From assembly GCA_017536895.1 (NCBI GenBank), contig JAFWCN010000005.1:1-64000 (forward strand): a DNA stretch of 64,000 nt, read 5' to 3'. Source of the DNA: Candidatus Saccharimonadota bacterium (lineage in GTDB: Bacteria > Patescibacteriota > Saccharimonadia > Saccharimonadales > Saccharimonadaceae). Under the pieces are notes generated by a model. It was given only the letters and a program-made list of their open reading frames with translations, made no database searches and was not told the DNA's origin. Positions 8,405 to 17,048 of this stretch are shown here, piece after piece. Numbering within the stretch: the first letter of the stretch is position 1; every line of letters begins with the position of its first letter. The translations under genes were made by a program, and so were the position numbers.

Positions 8405-9197
8405 AACTATTCTTCTTACTATATTTTACCATAGAATCATAAGCTTCTTTTGCCAATTTCGCTCGGTTCTCGTCCTCACTCTTGTTTTTATCCGGATAAA
8501 ACGGCCCGTCAATATAAATATCCATTCGCGGCAAATCACCCTTCTTCTTATCACTACGTTTATGATAAGTCGTCGTCATCGTAAAAATCGGCAAATTATT
8601 ACGCGCTGCATAGGTAAACGATTTGTCCCCCGCCGGAAACTTTCGCACCCCAGTATAATACGGCCAAAGATGCGCCTCCGGATAAATCACTAGGCAATTC
8701 CCCTGTTTTAATCTCGTATCCGCCGCCTCGTGAAAAGCCTTTTTCTCTTCCTTGGTTTTTCCAAGTGGCAACCCGCCAATCAGCGGCAAAAACTTCCCAA
8801 TCCCTGGCACTTTCAAATTCACTGGCGAAATAATTGTAAAAATCCTTCTATCCGCCGCAATCGCCGGCCCAAACACATCATGAAACGGATTCGTGTGGTT
8901 GCAATATAACACATACCCCGTGCCACGCGCCTTATTCAACTTCTCTCGCCCATAAAACTTCGCCTGCCAATACCCCCTCTCATAATACTGTCCAAACAGT
9001 TTAAACACCCTAAACAACACCGCCGAGTACAATTTCACGAAAGGATTTTTCGGAATAAATTCATATCCCTTAGGTAGCCTCACTTCCTCGCCTTTTTCCT
9101 GCTCATCCGTTTTAATCGGATCATCCGTCTCCGACTTGTAATAAAACACCCGTTCTTCCTCTGGTATATCTTTCTGAAATAATTCTGCCTTCGCCAT
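8370..9197 (-). CDS. plsC: PlsC-type 1-acylglycerol-3-phosphate acyltransferase
   Basis: The 275-residue protein has the acyltransferase signature NHTNPFHD (residues 100-107, the HX4D catalytic motif) and YPEAHLWPYYTG in the place of the EGTR substrate-binding block. A GLPLGKTKEEKKAF stretch also fits. Such enzymes acylate lysophosphatidic acid. It is flanked by and overlaps two GT8 genes (TAATG overlap of 1 base upstream, 35 bases downstream), so here it may acylate a glycolipid precursor or scavenged lysolipid. Saccharibacteria generally lack fatty-acid synthesis, so acyl groups would have to come from a host; that is inference. Confidence 0.85.
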   Translation of the reverse strand: MAKAELFQKDIPEEERVFYYKSETDDPIKTDEQEKGEEVRLPKGYEFIPKNPFVKLYSAVLFRVFKLFGQYYERGYWQAKFYGREKLNKARGTGYVLYCNHTNPFHDVFGPAIAADRRIFTIISPVNLKVPGIGKFLPLIGGLPLGKTKEEKKAFHEAADTRLKQGNCLVIYPEAHLWPYYTGVRKFPAGDKSFTYAARNNLPIFTMTTTYHKRSDKKKGDLPRMDIYIDGPFYPDKNKSEDENRAKLAKEAYDSMVKYSKKNSYEYFRYRKSNK

Positions 9198-10015
9198 TAC
9201 AATTCTCCCTTCATTTTAGCATATTCTTTTAATATATCATCATACTCATGGATTTTCAAAACCTCATGTATCTTGTCCACCTCAAACGGCTTCACCTTCT
9301 GCACGTGAAAAACTGGCCAAAACTTAAAATTATTCGAAAAATGATGCAGCACCGTATCCTCTCGCGGCCTCTCCCCCTGCTCATTATACTTTCTAGGTAG
9401 TAGCTTCCGATGCACGATAGTTTTATTTAACGCTGCTTGATCTGCCAGCATCATCCACCTCTCCCCACATAGCTTCACCGCCTTTTCAAACATCCCCGAT
9501 TTCACACATTCCGGCACATTAAATAGCATCACCCCCGAATTCATATAGGTCTGCTTCAGTCCATGATAATGATAAAAATACTTCCCATAAATATCTAGCA
9601 CCCCTGCCGCTTCAATCCCTTCCATATCTGTATCATAAAACTCCGTCAAATCGCCCCTACACACCACATCATAATCTAAATATAAGATTCTATCTAATTT
9701 AGCCAGCTCCGGCACCTTATCTAAATAAAGCCTCAACATCGAACAGGGCGTAAAATACGACCCCATGTTTTTCTTCGGCAAATTCCGGACAAATACCTCC
9801 GTCGCATCAATTAGCTTCACGAAGTTCTTCGAATTCGTCTTTTTTACTAATGTGTCTAAATATTTCGCCGTTTCCTTCTTGAATGGCTTCACCCCTTCAT
9901 ATTCAATCGTCATGATATAAAAATGTAGCTCTTCCTTATTATGCTTCAGTATCGACAGTATCGACACCAGCACTCCGTCAGAAATCCCCTCATCCCCACA
10001 GTATAGTATATTCAT
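9197..10015 (-). CDS. GT8-family glycosyltransferase
   Basis: The 272-residue protein has GT8 hallmarks: MNILYCGDEGISDGVLVSILSIL at the start, DYDVVCRGDL (DxD near residue 115), YMNSGVMLFNV, DQAALNKTI and a C-terminal VLHHFSN with the metal-binding His. It lacks the Lys-rich tail of its neighbour at 7388. Its stop overlaps the plsC start by one base (TAATG), so it is the first gene of a three-gene operon that probably builds a surface glycolipid or wall sugar. Confidence 0.85.
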   Translation of the reverse strand: MNILYCGDEGISDGVLVSILSILKHNKEELHFYIMTIEYEGVKPFKKETAKYLDTLVKKTNSKNFVKLIDATEVFVRNLPKKNMGSYFTPCSMLRLYLDKVPELAKLDRILYLDYDVVCRGDLTEFYDTDMEGIEAAGVLDIYGKYFYHYHGLKQTYMNSGVMLFNVPECVKSGMFEKAVKLCGERWMMLADQAALNKTIVHRKLLPRKYNEQGERPREDTVLHHFSNNFKFWPVFHVQKVKPFEVDKIHEVLKIHEYDDILKEYAKMKGEL

Positions 10016-10033
10016 ATCCCCATTATACCAAAT

Positions 10034-10252
10034 CTAAACCTCTTCCGCCAAGTCTACCCCTTCGCTTGAAACATCTGAGATAATCACGCGTCTAGACTTC
10101 ATTTCCGCATGCTTCGCCGTCTTTGAAATCACCGACGAAAACCCCGTCAAAGCCGCATAGGGTGCAAATTGCGCTGCCCGCATTTCTCTAGACATTCGCG
10201 GGTGATTCTTCGGCTCGTAATGTGGATGGTCGATAATCGCATCATATTTCAT
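10034..10252 (-). CDS. Small partner protein of Y-family polymerase
   Basis: The 72-residue protein contains HPRMSREMRAAQFAPYAALTGF, a motif I recognise from small unnamed proteins encoded beside Y-family polymerases in Firmicutes. Its start overlaps the polymerase stop by 4 bases (ATGA), so it is translationally coupled. It has no membrane segment or signal. Function is unknown; a role in controlling or assisting translesion synthesis is plausible from the constant neighbourhood. Confidence 0.75.
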   Translation of the reverse strand: MKYDAIIDHPHYEPKNHPRMSREMRAAQFAPYAALTGFSSVISKTAKHAEMKSRRVIISDVSSEGVDLAEEV

Positions 10253-11601
10253 GCCCTGTGCCCTCCTATCTGCGCATTCCTCTCTCGCCCCGTCGCTCCT
10301 TCCTCATAATTAATTCCCTTCAGAATCGCATTTTTACCATAACGCTTCTTGATTTCAAGCACTGCCTCATTCGTTCGCTTCTCCTTCGCTACAACTTCAC
10401 GCCTTTTCACATTATCAAATAGACTCGCTTGCGTTAGCTCCTTCTTCAAATCCTCTTCCCATTTCACATTATTCACATTTATCATAATCCGCCGCACCGT
10501 TAGCCCAGAATTCACGTTTTTCTCATAAATCTTCCTCACCGCCTCAGAAATTTCCCGTGACGAATTCGTATAGCTATCCAAATTATAAGTTCCATGCGCA
10601 TGTTTTGGTACTGTTCGCCCGTAATAATCCTGCATTTTGCTTCCCTCATAATTCACATTACTCACATCATACCCCACCGTCAGTACTACTTGATTAGTCA
10701 AAAGTCTTCTCTTTAGTAAAGTCAGCCCCACTTCCTCCGCCATTTCCTCTACCACCACCAGTGCTTTGTTATAACTATACGGTTCCTTCAAAACCTGTCC
10801 CGAGGTAAGAGAATTCGTTTTCGGCCGATATTTCTTCACATCCTTAATTTCACACGGCTCCCATCCCCAAGCATGATCGATCAGGAGCTCTGCATTCACT
10901 CCAAACTCATCATATAAAAAGTCCTCATTCGTCTCCGAACAAAGCGCCACATCCCCCATTGTAAATAACCCCGCCTTTTCTAACCTCTTCGCATATCCTC
11001 GCCCCACCCGCCAAAAATCTGTTAACGGCCGATGATTCCATAGTTTTCGCCGATAGCTCATCTCGTCTAGTTCCGCAATTCTCGCTCCGTCTTTATCCGG
11101 CTTCGCATGCTTCGCCTCAATATCCATCGCTACTTTCGCAAGATACAGATTCGTTCCCACTCCCGCCGTCGCCGTAATCCCAGTTTCCATGGATACTTCC
11201 TTCATTAACTTCACCGCTAACTCTTTCGCTGTCATTTTATAATTCTTTAAATACGGTGTCGCATCGATAAATACTTCGTCGATCGAATAAACATGAATAT
11301 CCTCCGCCGCAATGTATCTCAAGTATATATTATATATCCTAGCACTATAGCTCATATAATATGCCATCCGAGGCTTTGCGATAATAAAATCTCGCGCCTT
11401 TTGCCTCACTTCATAAAGTCTCGCCCTGCCAGGAATACCTAACTCTTTCAAAGCCGGCGACACAGCGAGGCAAATCGTCTTATCCGTTCGCGACTCATCC
11501 GCCACCACCAACTTCACCTTCAAAGGATCAAGCCCCCTCTCCACGCACTCCACCGACGCATAGAAAGATTTCAGATCAATCGCAATATAACTCTTCCCCA
11601 T
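10249..11601 (-). CDS. Y-family DNA polymerase (Pol IV/UvrX type)
   Basis: The 450-residue protein has the palm motifs IAIDLKSFYASVEC (catalytic Asp8) and YSIDEVFIDATPYL (catalytic Asp-Glu), an HhH region (DFWRVGRGYAKRLEKAGLFTMGDVA), a little-finger domain and a QASLF clamp-binding peptide near residue 400. It should perform translesion synthesis. The C-terminal KKRYGKNAILKGINYEEGAT is typical of the Firmicutes UvrX/UmuC-like group, and the coupled small protein at 10034 supports acquisition as a two-gene unit. TATAAT lies 6 bases before the ATG with no SD, so the mRNA may be leaderless. Confidence 0.92.
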   Translation of the reverse strand: MGKSYIAIDLKSFYASVECVERGLDPLKVKLVVADESRTDKTICLAVSPALKELGIPGRARLYEVRQKARDFIIAKPRMAYYMSYSARIYNIYLRYIAAEDIHVYSIDEVFIDATPYLKNYKMTAKELAVKLMKEVSMETGITATAGVGTNLYLAKVAMDIEAKHAKPDKDGARIAELDEMSYRRKLWNHRPLTDFWRVGRGYAKRLEKAGLFTMGDVALCSETNEDFLYDEFGVNAELLIDHAWGWEPCEIKDVKKYRPKTNSLTSGQVLKEPYSYNKALVVVEEMAEEVGLTLLKRRLLTNQVVLTVGYDVSNVNYEGSKMQDYYGRTVPKHAHGTYNLDSYTNSSREISEAVRKIYEKNVNSGLTVRRIMINVNNVKWEEDLKKELTQASLFDNVKRREVVAKEKRTNEAVLEIKKRYGKNAILKGINYEEGATGRERNAQIGGHRA

Positions 11602-11644
11602 ACCATCATTATATCAAATTCGAGCGCTAGCCTTTTCCACAATT

Positions 11645-11674
11645 CCACAAGGCGGGACCACGCCTCCCTTGTGG
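11645..11674 (-). terminator. Hairpin downstream of the surface protein gene
   Basis: CCACAAGG (11645-11652) pairs with CCTTGTGG at the other end (to 11674), with an inner GGCG/CGCC option. There is no clear T-run, so it may be an mRNA-stabilising or weak termination hairpin after the stop at 11703. Confidence 0.45.
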
Positions 11675-11702
11675 GCGTTGCGGTTGCTAAGCCACGCAGC
11701 TA

Positions 11703-13793
11703 CTAAGGGTTCACTATCCACGGATCTGTGGCGATACCAGAACCATTCACTGACGATATTCCAGGTTTTAGGGAAATGGACGGGCGTACCCCATACGCGC
11801 TACTCACGTAGTCGTAGTTCAAGCGGCCGCCATCCCAATACAGGTTGAACTCGTAGACGCTACCGCTAGAGTAGCGATAGTAAGGAGACAGCAACCAGAA
11901 GTTGCTGCGCGAACACAAGTAACTATTAGCATGGTAGGCTTCTTTACCGCTAAAGCCTGAACCAGCTAGAGCTGCTTCATCAGCAGTAAGTGGGGCTGCT
12001 GGGTAACTCATACCTTTTGAGGTAGTGAGGAGGTCATTGCCTGTAGTGTTAGGACATTGTAGTGTAGGGGCAGCATTATCTGTTGCTAGTCTATGATATG
12101 CACCAAAGTAGACTGCAGCGGATGAAGTTTTATATGGAATAGTTTGAGTAGTAGGTGACGCAGTAGCGCTATTACTAGTGTAAGTAGTTCTGTCATTACA
12201 CCAACCAGCAGAAGTTTCTAGTTTAGACGTATAGGCAGACATGCCACTGGAACTACCACTATACCAGCTCTCCAGTTGAGTTCTGAGATTTGAGGCAGTG
12301 CCGTTGTTGAATAGAGTACTATTATCAACATTTGAAGTATAGCTAGTATTGTTGTAAGCATAGGTGTTGTTATAATTATAGCCTACGTAGGTTATAAAGC
12401 CTTTGGTACCGTAATTATCACTACCAGCAGTAGACGGATTACCGCGATTGAAGTAAATGGATGAAACGGCGTTAGCGCTTGTGCTAGAGTTGGCGCAAGT
12501 AGAGCCAGTCCATTTACCGTTATAGACCATCTTTACGCCACCGCTACCAGTTGTTCTAACTATTCGCCAGCAAGTGTTTGAAGTGGTGAGGCTACCTTTA
12601 TTGCTGGCAGTAGAGAGGACTACATAATTAGGATAAGCATCGGAAAGTCCGTTGCTACCATAAGTGCCAGTATTGCCATAAGTGTCTAGAATGCCACGAT
12701 AGAAGTAGATAGTATGTGTACTAGCGGCATCACTGTGGCTACCATTGTAAGTAAATACGCCTGAATTTGAGCTGATAGGAGTTTCTGCGGTAGGGGCTAC
12801 TATAGCATCGTTGATGCCGATATTGTTTGATGCCATAGTGCCCTTAGTCATACCAGCTACAGCATCATAAAGCACGGTAGGAGTAGCAGACGAGGCCCAC
12901 ATCGCATAAAGAGTAAGGGAGTTACTAGATTGAGTCTGGTCCAAAGTCCAGACTCCACCAGCAGGATAGGATGTACCAGTACAGGCTGCTCCATCCACAA
13001 CCGCTACCGTACACCAGCCTTCAAAGTTATAGCCATCTCGTGCTGGGGTATTAGAAGATAGGGTAATAGTACCAGTATTAGCTACTTCGTTTTCTATGTT
13101 AGTTGGCATATTAGTTACGGTATCAGTCGTGTTCTTGTTATAAGTAATGGAATATAAGCCTACATAAGTATTATTAGGATGCACCATAGTATATTTGACT
13201 TTACCGGTATAAATTCCTGTGCCTTGTGTGGAGGAGATATTGACTTTGTATTTAGTTTGGACAGTAGAGCCAGTAGATTGAGTTGTGGTAGCAGTATACC
13301 CTGCAATTTGAGTAAATGATTCTGGAATAACATGGTAGTTATCAAAGTTATTTAGGATAGTAGGTGGAGTAGTACCGGAAACAGATTCTAGTTTCATCGC
13401 CCAATAAGAGTCAGTACCAGATGTTCCAGTATTGATGTTCCCAATACTGCCTTCTCCAAGCATTTTAGTATTAGTACTAGTGTCATAGGTATCACCAGAA
13501 TACCCAATAGCATAAAGAGAATAGCCTCCACTATCATTACATAAAGTTACTAGTTTAGAGCCAGCTATTTCTTCGTAAGTACCTGGATCAATAGAAGCAG
13601 TATAGGTGTCTCCTCCTGGCGTAGTACCGGATGAACCGCCCTTCAAAGTACAGGAAGTATTGACTTGGATATTGATAGAACTAACCGAAGAATCATTATC
13701 AGCATGAACAAGGTTAGAAGAAAGTAAAAACCCAGAAACAGCAGTTAAAGTCACTAACGCTCCTGGAATGATAAGTAATTTGATATTCTTCAT
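11703..13793 (-). CDS. Large secreted modular surface protein with InlB-type repeat
   Basis: The 696-residue product has a signal peptide (residues 1-31). Domain 1 (about 40-210) is shared with the small surface protein at 5408. An InlB B-repeat/Flg_new unit follows (about 215-300, SITYNKNTTDT to LTLYAMWA with GYNFEGWC). A long C-terminal domain begins near residue 385, runs through CWRIVRTTGSGGVKMVYNGKW and ends SNFWLLSPYYRY to GVRPSISLKPG, like DUF6273-type surface domains. There is no sortase motif or C-terminal membrane helix. It is probably an adhesin or coat protein. SD AAAAGGAA and a promoter at 13820-13849 support expression. Confidence 0.85.
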   Translation of the reverse strand: MKNIKLLIIPGALVTLTAVSGFLLSSNLVHADNDSSVSSINIQVNTSCTLKGGSSGTTPGGDTYTASIDPGTYEEIAGSKLVTLCNDSGGYSLYAIGYSGDTYDTSTNTKMLGEGSIGNINTGTSGTDSYWAMKLESVSGTTPPTILNNFDNYHVIPESFTQIAGYTATTTQSTGSTVQTKYKVNISSTQGTGIYTGKVKYTMVHPNNTYVGLYSITYNKNTTDTVTNMPTNIENEVANTGTITLSSNTPARDGYNFEGWCTVAVVDGAACTGTSYPAGGVWTLDQTQSSNSLTLYAMWASSATPTVLYDAVAGMTKGTMASNNIGINDAIVAPTAETPISSNSGVFTYNGSHSDAASTHTIYFYRGILDTYGNTGTYGSNGLSDAYPNYVVLSTASNKGSLTTSNTCWRIVRTTGSGGVKMVYNGKWTGSTCANSSTSANAVSSIYFNRGNPSTAGSDNYGTKGFITYVGYNYNNTYAYNNTSYTSNVDNSTLFNNGTASNLRTQLESWYSGSSSGMSAYTSKLETSAGWCNDRTTYTSNSATASPTTQTIPYKTSSAAVYFGAYHRLATDNAAPTLQCPNTTGNDLLTTSKGMSYPAAPLTADEAALAGSGFSGKEAYHANSYLCSRSNFWLLSPYYRYSSGSVYEFNLYWDGGRLNYDYVSSAYGVRPSISLKPGISSVNGSGIATDPWIVNP

Positions 13794-13819
13794 GTGGTTC
13801 CTTTTAATTAACTGTAACC

Positions 13820-13849
13820 ATTATAACACATATTTTATTTAATCTACAA
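13820..13849 (-). promoter_or_regulatory. Promoter of the 11703-13793 surface protein gene
   Basis: On the minus strand TTGTAG (13844-13849) and TATAAT (13820-13825) lie 18 bases apart, about 27 bases before the start codon. Confidence 0.6.
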
Positions 13850-13859
13850 GAATTAAAAA

Positions 13860-13906
13860 TGGTGACCTCACCGAGAGTCGTTTCGCTTCTCTCTTATCGG
13901 CCACCA
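13860..13906 (-). repeat. Duplicated 3' end of tRNA-Glu within a hairpin
   Basis: The 21 bases 13860-13880 are identical to 13942-13962, the last 21 bases of tRNA-Glu including CCA. The rest of the tRNA is absent. On the minus strand the copy is preceded by a partly complementary arm (GGTGGCC and GAGAG against CTCTC and GGTCACC), so the block can fold into a hairpin. This looks like a recombination footprint rather than a functional tRNA. Confidence 0.7.
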
Positions 13907-13916
13907 AATAAAAATT

Positions 13917-13932
13917 AAGTCCTCACGGACTT
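13917..13932. terminator. Terminator after tRNA-Glu
   Basis: AAGTCC, loop, GGACTT forms a 6-bp stem with AATTTTTATTT on the minus strand (downstream of tRNA-Glu) and ATTTTTA on the plus strand. Confidence 0.7.
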
Positions 13933-13941
13933 ATTTTTACT

Positions 13942-14016
13942 TGGTGACCTCACCGAGAGTCGAACTCGGATTGTCGGGATGAAAACCCGATGTACTAACC
14001 GTTATACTATGAGGCC
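13942..14016 (-). tRNA. tRNA-Glu (anticodon TTC)
   Basis: The reverse complement folds as a full tRNA of 75 nt. The acceptor GGCCTCA pairs with TGAGGTC, followed by A and an encoded CCA. The anticodon stem is TCGGG/CCCGA with loop TTTTCAT, giving anticodon TTC. The T-arm is CCGAG/CTCGG with TTCGACT. A terminator follows at 13917-13932 and a second copy of the 3' end lies at 13860. Confidence 0.95.
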
Positions 14017-14044
14017 ACGGTAATGATAATTATAGCAACAATTC

Positions 14045-14506
14045 CTAAAAATTACAAGAATAAGTTATTTCCATGCGATACGAAGTTCGCTCATATGGCG
14101 GCTCCATGTAATATTTAATCATGGTCTTGTTTTCGTCACAGTATTCTGACAGATATTTACGATGCTCTTTGTTCTTCTCGTTATCATAAAGCAGTAAATC
14201 ATTCAGCGTAACCGGCGAGAGACCATTCGTGCGATATTTTTCCATCGCCGCATCTAGATCCGTAATGTTCTTATATTTATCAGAATTCACCATCTTCTCG
14301 TAAAGATAGTTTTCATAATAATCCTCAGCCATCGCCGTTATTTTCGACTTCACCATATTCTCGCTATTAAAAATTATCGCAAAAATTATCCCACCAACCA
14401 CAATAATGCTAGCAATCACGATAACAATTAATACGGTCTTTTTAATCTCGGGAGCACCGTTATAATAAGAACGCCGCATATACTTTCGTTTTTTAGATTT
14501 AACCAT
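14045..14506 (-). CDS. Single-pass membrane protein, unknown function
   Basis: The 153-residue protein has a basic N-terminus (MVKSKKRKYMRRS), one membrane helix (residues about 24-46) and an external alpha-rich domain of about 105 residues with two cysteines near the C-terminus (SEYC and SCNF). No family recognised. It is divergent from pyk with 44 bases between them. TAAGAT lies 6 bases before the ATG, suggesting a leaderless start. Confidence 0.65.
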   Translation of the reverse strand: MVKSKKRKYMRRSYYNGAPEIKKTVLIVIVIASIIVVGGIIFAIIFNSENMVKSKITAMAEDYYENYLYEKMVNSDKYKNITDLDAAMEKYRTNGLSPVTLNDLLLYDNEKNKEHRKYLSEYCDENKTMIKYYMEPPYERTSYRMEITYSCNF

Positions 14507-14550
14507 AATTATATCTTATCATATTATTAAACTTATGGTAAGATTATAGT

Positions 14551-15984
14551 ATGAGCAAGTTTTTTAAACGAACCAAAATACTAGCCACCATTGGCCCATC
14601 CACTAATTCAGCAGAAATGATTACGAACGTAATTATGGCCGGCGTCAACGGCTGCCGTTTGAACTGTTCGCATGGTTCCAACGAAGAGCGTGATCAACAA
14701 ATCAAATGGATTCGCGAAGCCGCCATGAAAAAAGGCCGTAGCGTCGCAATTCTTCAGGATTTACAAGGCCCAAAAATTCGGCTAGGCATGCTAAAAGATA
14801 ACCACTTAGATCTCAAATCCGGTGACGAAGTTGTTCTCGAAGCAAAGGAGAACTACGAACACGACGGCGGACTGACCGTTCCAGTCCAGTATAATTTAGC
14901 CGAAAAATGTCGCGTTGGCGAACCTCTTTCCATGTTCGATGGCAAAGTCAAAGCCGAAATCACCGAAATCGTATCGGACACCGCCATCAAGGTTAAAGTC
15001 CTAAACGACGGCTTCATTATGTCCAAAAAAGGTCTCAATCTCCCCGATACAGATTTCGGTGGTGATATTTTAACTAAAAAGGATTTATCCGATATCGAAT
15101 ACGGCGCCGGTTGTGACTACGATTATGTAGCACTCAGCTTCGTCCAAAGCCCCGAAGACGTATTGAAGCTCAAACAAATCCTCTTGTCTCACGGCTCAAC
15201 CGCCAAAGTTATCGCCAAAATCGAAACCAAAAAAGCCATTGCCCCCGAGCATAATCTCGAAGCAATTGTCGAAGCGGCTGATGGCATCATGGTCGCACGC
15301 GGCGATATGGCTGTCGAGGCTGGTGCCGAAGTTGTACCTATTATTCAGCGCAAACTAATTGCGCTTTGTCGCAAACACGCCAAACTTTGCATCGTCGCTA
15401 CCCAAATGATGTCTTCCATGGTAGATAATCCTGAACCCACTAGAGCCGAAGTTTCAGACGTCGCTACCGCTGTTGTACAAGGCGCCGACGCCGTCATGCT
15501 CTCCGACGAAACTGCCAACGGCAATTACCCACTAGAAACCGTAAAAGAAATGAAAAAAGTCATTCTGTTTACGCAAAACCATTCCAAAGTCGCCACCGTT
15601 AATCGCGACATGGACAAACTAGAATCTATCTATACTGCTATTTCATCAGCCGCCGCCCGTCTCGCCGAAAACATCAACGCCGACGTCATCGTTTGTCAAA
15701 CCGCCTCCGGCGTTACCGCTACTACTATGGCCGCTGAGAGGCCAAACCTCCCTATCGTTTCTGTCACTTCAAACGCCAGAGTCGCCAATCAACTTGCTCT
15801 CATCTATGCTAACTCAGCCTTCGTCAGACCATATTCCGAAGATTTTGGCTACAACCTTGCAAGCGAACTAAAAGAGGTCGGCTATTTACAACTCAAAGAC
15901 GGTGTCAAAGACCTCACCACCGTCATCGTCTCTGGCGACCGCGACAAAGTCGGCACCGATACCATCAAAGTCCGCAGAGTCTAA
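14551..15984 (+). CDS. pyk: Pyruvate kinase
   Basis: The 477-residue enzyme converts phosphoenolpyruvate and ADP to pyruvate and ATP. Visible signatures include TKILATIGPSTNS at the start, LQDLQGPKIRLG, the active-site KIETKKAI, DGIMVARGDMAVE, ATQMMSSM and PTRAEVSDVATAVVQGADAVMLSDETANGNYP. A C-terminal regulatory-type domain completes the usual length. It ends exactly where the convergent pgk gene ends. TAAGAT is 6 bases before the ATG and no SD is present, so translation is probably leaderless. Confidence 0.97.
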   Translation: MSKFFKRTKILATIGPSTNSAEMITNVIMAGVNGCRLNCSHGSNEERDQQIKWIREAAMKKGRSVAILQDLQGPKIRLGMLKDNHLDLKSGDEVVLEAKENYEHDGGLTVPVQYNLAEKCRVGEPLSMFDGKVKAEITEIVSDTAIKVKVLNDGFIMSKKGLNLPDTDFGGDILTKKDLSDIEYGAGCDYDYVALSFVQSPEDVLKLKQILLSHGSTAKVIAKIETKKAIAPEHNLEAIVEAADGIMVARGDMAVEAGAEVVPIIQRKLIALCRKHAKLCIVATQMMSSMVDNPEPTRAEVSDVATAVVQGADAVMLSDETANGNYPLETVKEMKKVILFTQNHSKVATVNRDMDKLESIYTAISSAAARLAENINADVIVCQTASGVTATTMAAERPNLPIVSVTSNARVANQLALIYANSAFVRPYSEDFGYNLASELKEVGYLQLKDGVKDLTTVIVSGDRDKVGTDTIKVRRV

Positions 15985-17040
15985 TTATTGTTTTATGCTT
16001 TCAAGGCCTGGCAATTTCTTGCCGAGCAAGAATTCTAATGCCGCCCCACCACCTGTAGATACTAGTGTGTATTCAAGATTTTTGTGGTCTTTTTTCATAT
16101 TCTCAACAAACCCAGTCGTATCACCACCACAAATCACTGTTGTCGCCCCTTCCTTCTCACCAATTAACTCCGCCGCAATCGTACTAGACGTAGCATAAGC
16201 CGGATCTTCAGCATAACCTAAAAGACCATTCCAGATAATCGTATTTGCCTCATTAATTAACTCTGACAGTTTTCCTGTAGACACCGGCCCGATATCTAGT
16301 TTGTCGCCATTTTCATTTTCGTCAAAATCATCCGCCACTATTACCTTAGAATTATCCGATGTATAACCATCTGCCGCAATTTTACCACCCACAAATACAT
16401 TATCGGCAATGTCCACAAATTTATCAATCAAAGGTTGCTTATCCTCAACCTTCGCTCCCCCAATTATCAAAAGTACCGGCTTTGTCGGATTATCCAGCAC
16501 AGCCCTAAGTCCTGTAATTTCCTTCTCGAGCAAAAGTCCCGCATAAACCGGCAAAAACTTAGCCACCGCATCAGTCGAAGCATGCGCTCGGTGAATTACC
16601 GCAAACCCATCTTGCACGTACACCTCAGCCCCTACAGCATCTACGATATTTTTGATGAATTCTTCCGAGTTCGCCTCTTCACCCTCATTAGTACGCAAAT
16701 TCTCAAGCATTGCAACCTTCACAAATTCTGGAATATTAATCTTCTCACCCTTTTCAGGTAGGGAATAAAAACCTATCTCTTTCTGCTCTGGCATGAGTTT
16801 TTTCAGCGCCTTAGCTACCGGAGATAAAGTAGTTTCCGGTGTTAATTTCCCTTCCGGTCGTCCTAAATGCGAAATCAAAACCACTCTTTTTGCTCCGTTC
16901 TCTAACAAATAATTAATCGTTGGAAGGCTTGCTCTTATCCTCAAATCGCTCGTCACTTTACCTTTTTCAACTGGCACATTATAGTCCACTCTGACTAGCA
17001 CGATTTTATCTTTGACATCTACATCTCGAATTGTTTTCAT
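15985..17040 (-). CDS. pgk: Phosphoglycerate kinase (short form)
   Basis: The 351-residue enzyme interconverts 1,3-bisphosphoglycerate and 3-phosphoglycerate with ATP formation. Motifs seen: VRVDYNVP, SHLGRPEG, LLIIGGAKVEDK, GGDTTGF and STGGGAALEFLLGKKLPGLE. It is about 40-50 residues shorter than usual (390-400), with the shortening spread through loops and no sign of a frameshift. SD AAGGAGG precedes the ATG. It lies 8 bases downstream of the XRE-MurA gene on the same strand and abuts pyk tail to tail with no spacer. Confidence 0.95.
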   Translation of the reverse strand: MKTIRDVDVKDKIVLVRVDYNVPVEKGKVTSDLRIRASLPTINYLLENGAKRVVLISHLGRPEGKLTPETTLSPVAKALKKLMPEQKEIGFYSLPEKGEKINIPEFVKVAMLENLRTNEGEEANSEEFIKNIVDAVGAEVYVQDGFAVIHRAHASTDAVAKFLPVYAGLLLEKEITGLRAVLDNPTKPVLLIIGGAKVEDKQPLIDKFVDIADNVFVGGKIAADGYTSDNSKVIVADDFDENENGDKLDIGPVSTGKLSELINEANTIIWNGLLGYAEDPAYATSSTIAAELIGEKEGATTVICGGDTTGFVENMKKDHKNLEYTLVSTGGGAALEFLLGKKLPGLESIKQ

Positions 17041-17048
17041 TTTCCTCC

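Noticed and set aside
13860-13906. T-box or other tRNA-sensing leader for the surface protein gene
   Set aside because: The block is a copy of the tRNA itself rather than a complement or specifier loop, and it lies upstream of the promoter at 13820-13849.
15985-17040. Frameshift or truncation in pgk because it is only 351 residues
   Set aside because: Start, nucleotide-binding and C-terminal motifs are all present in one frame and the missing length is spread over loops.
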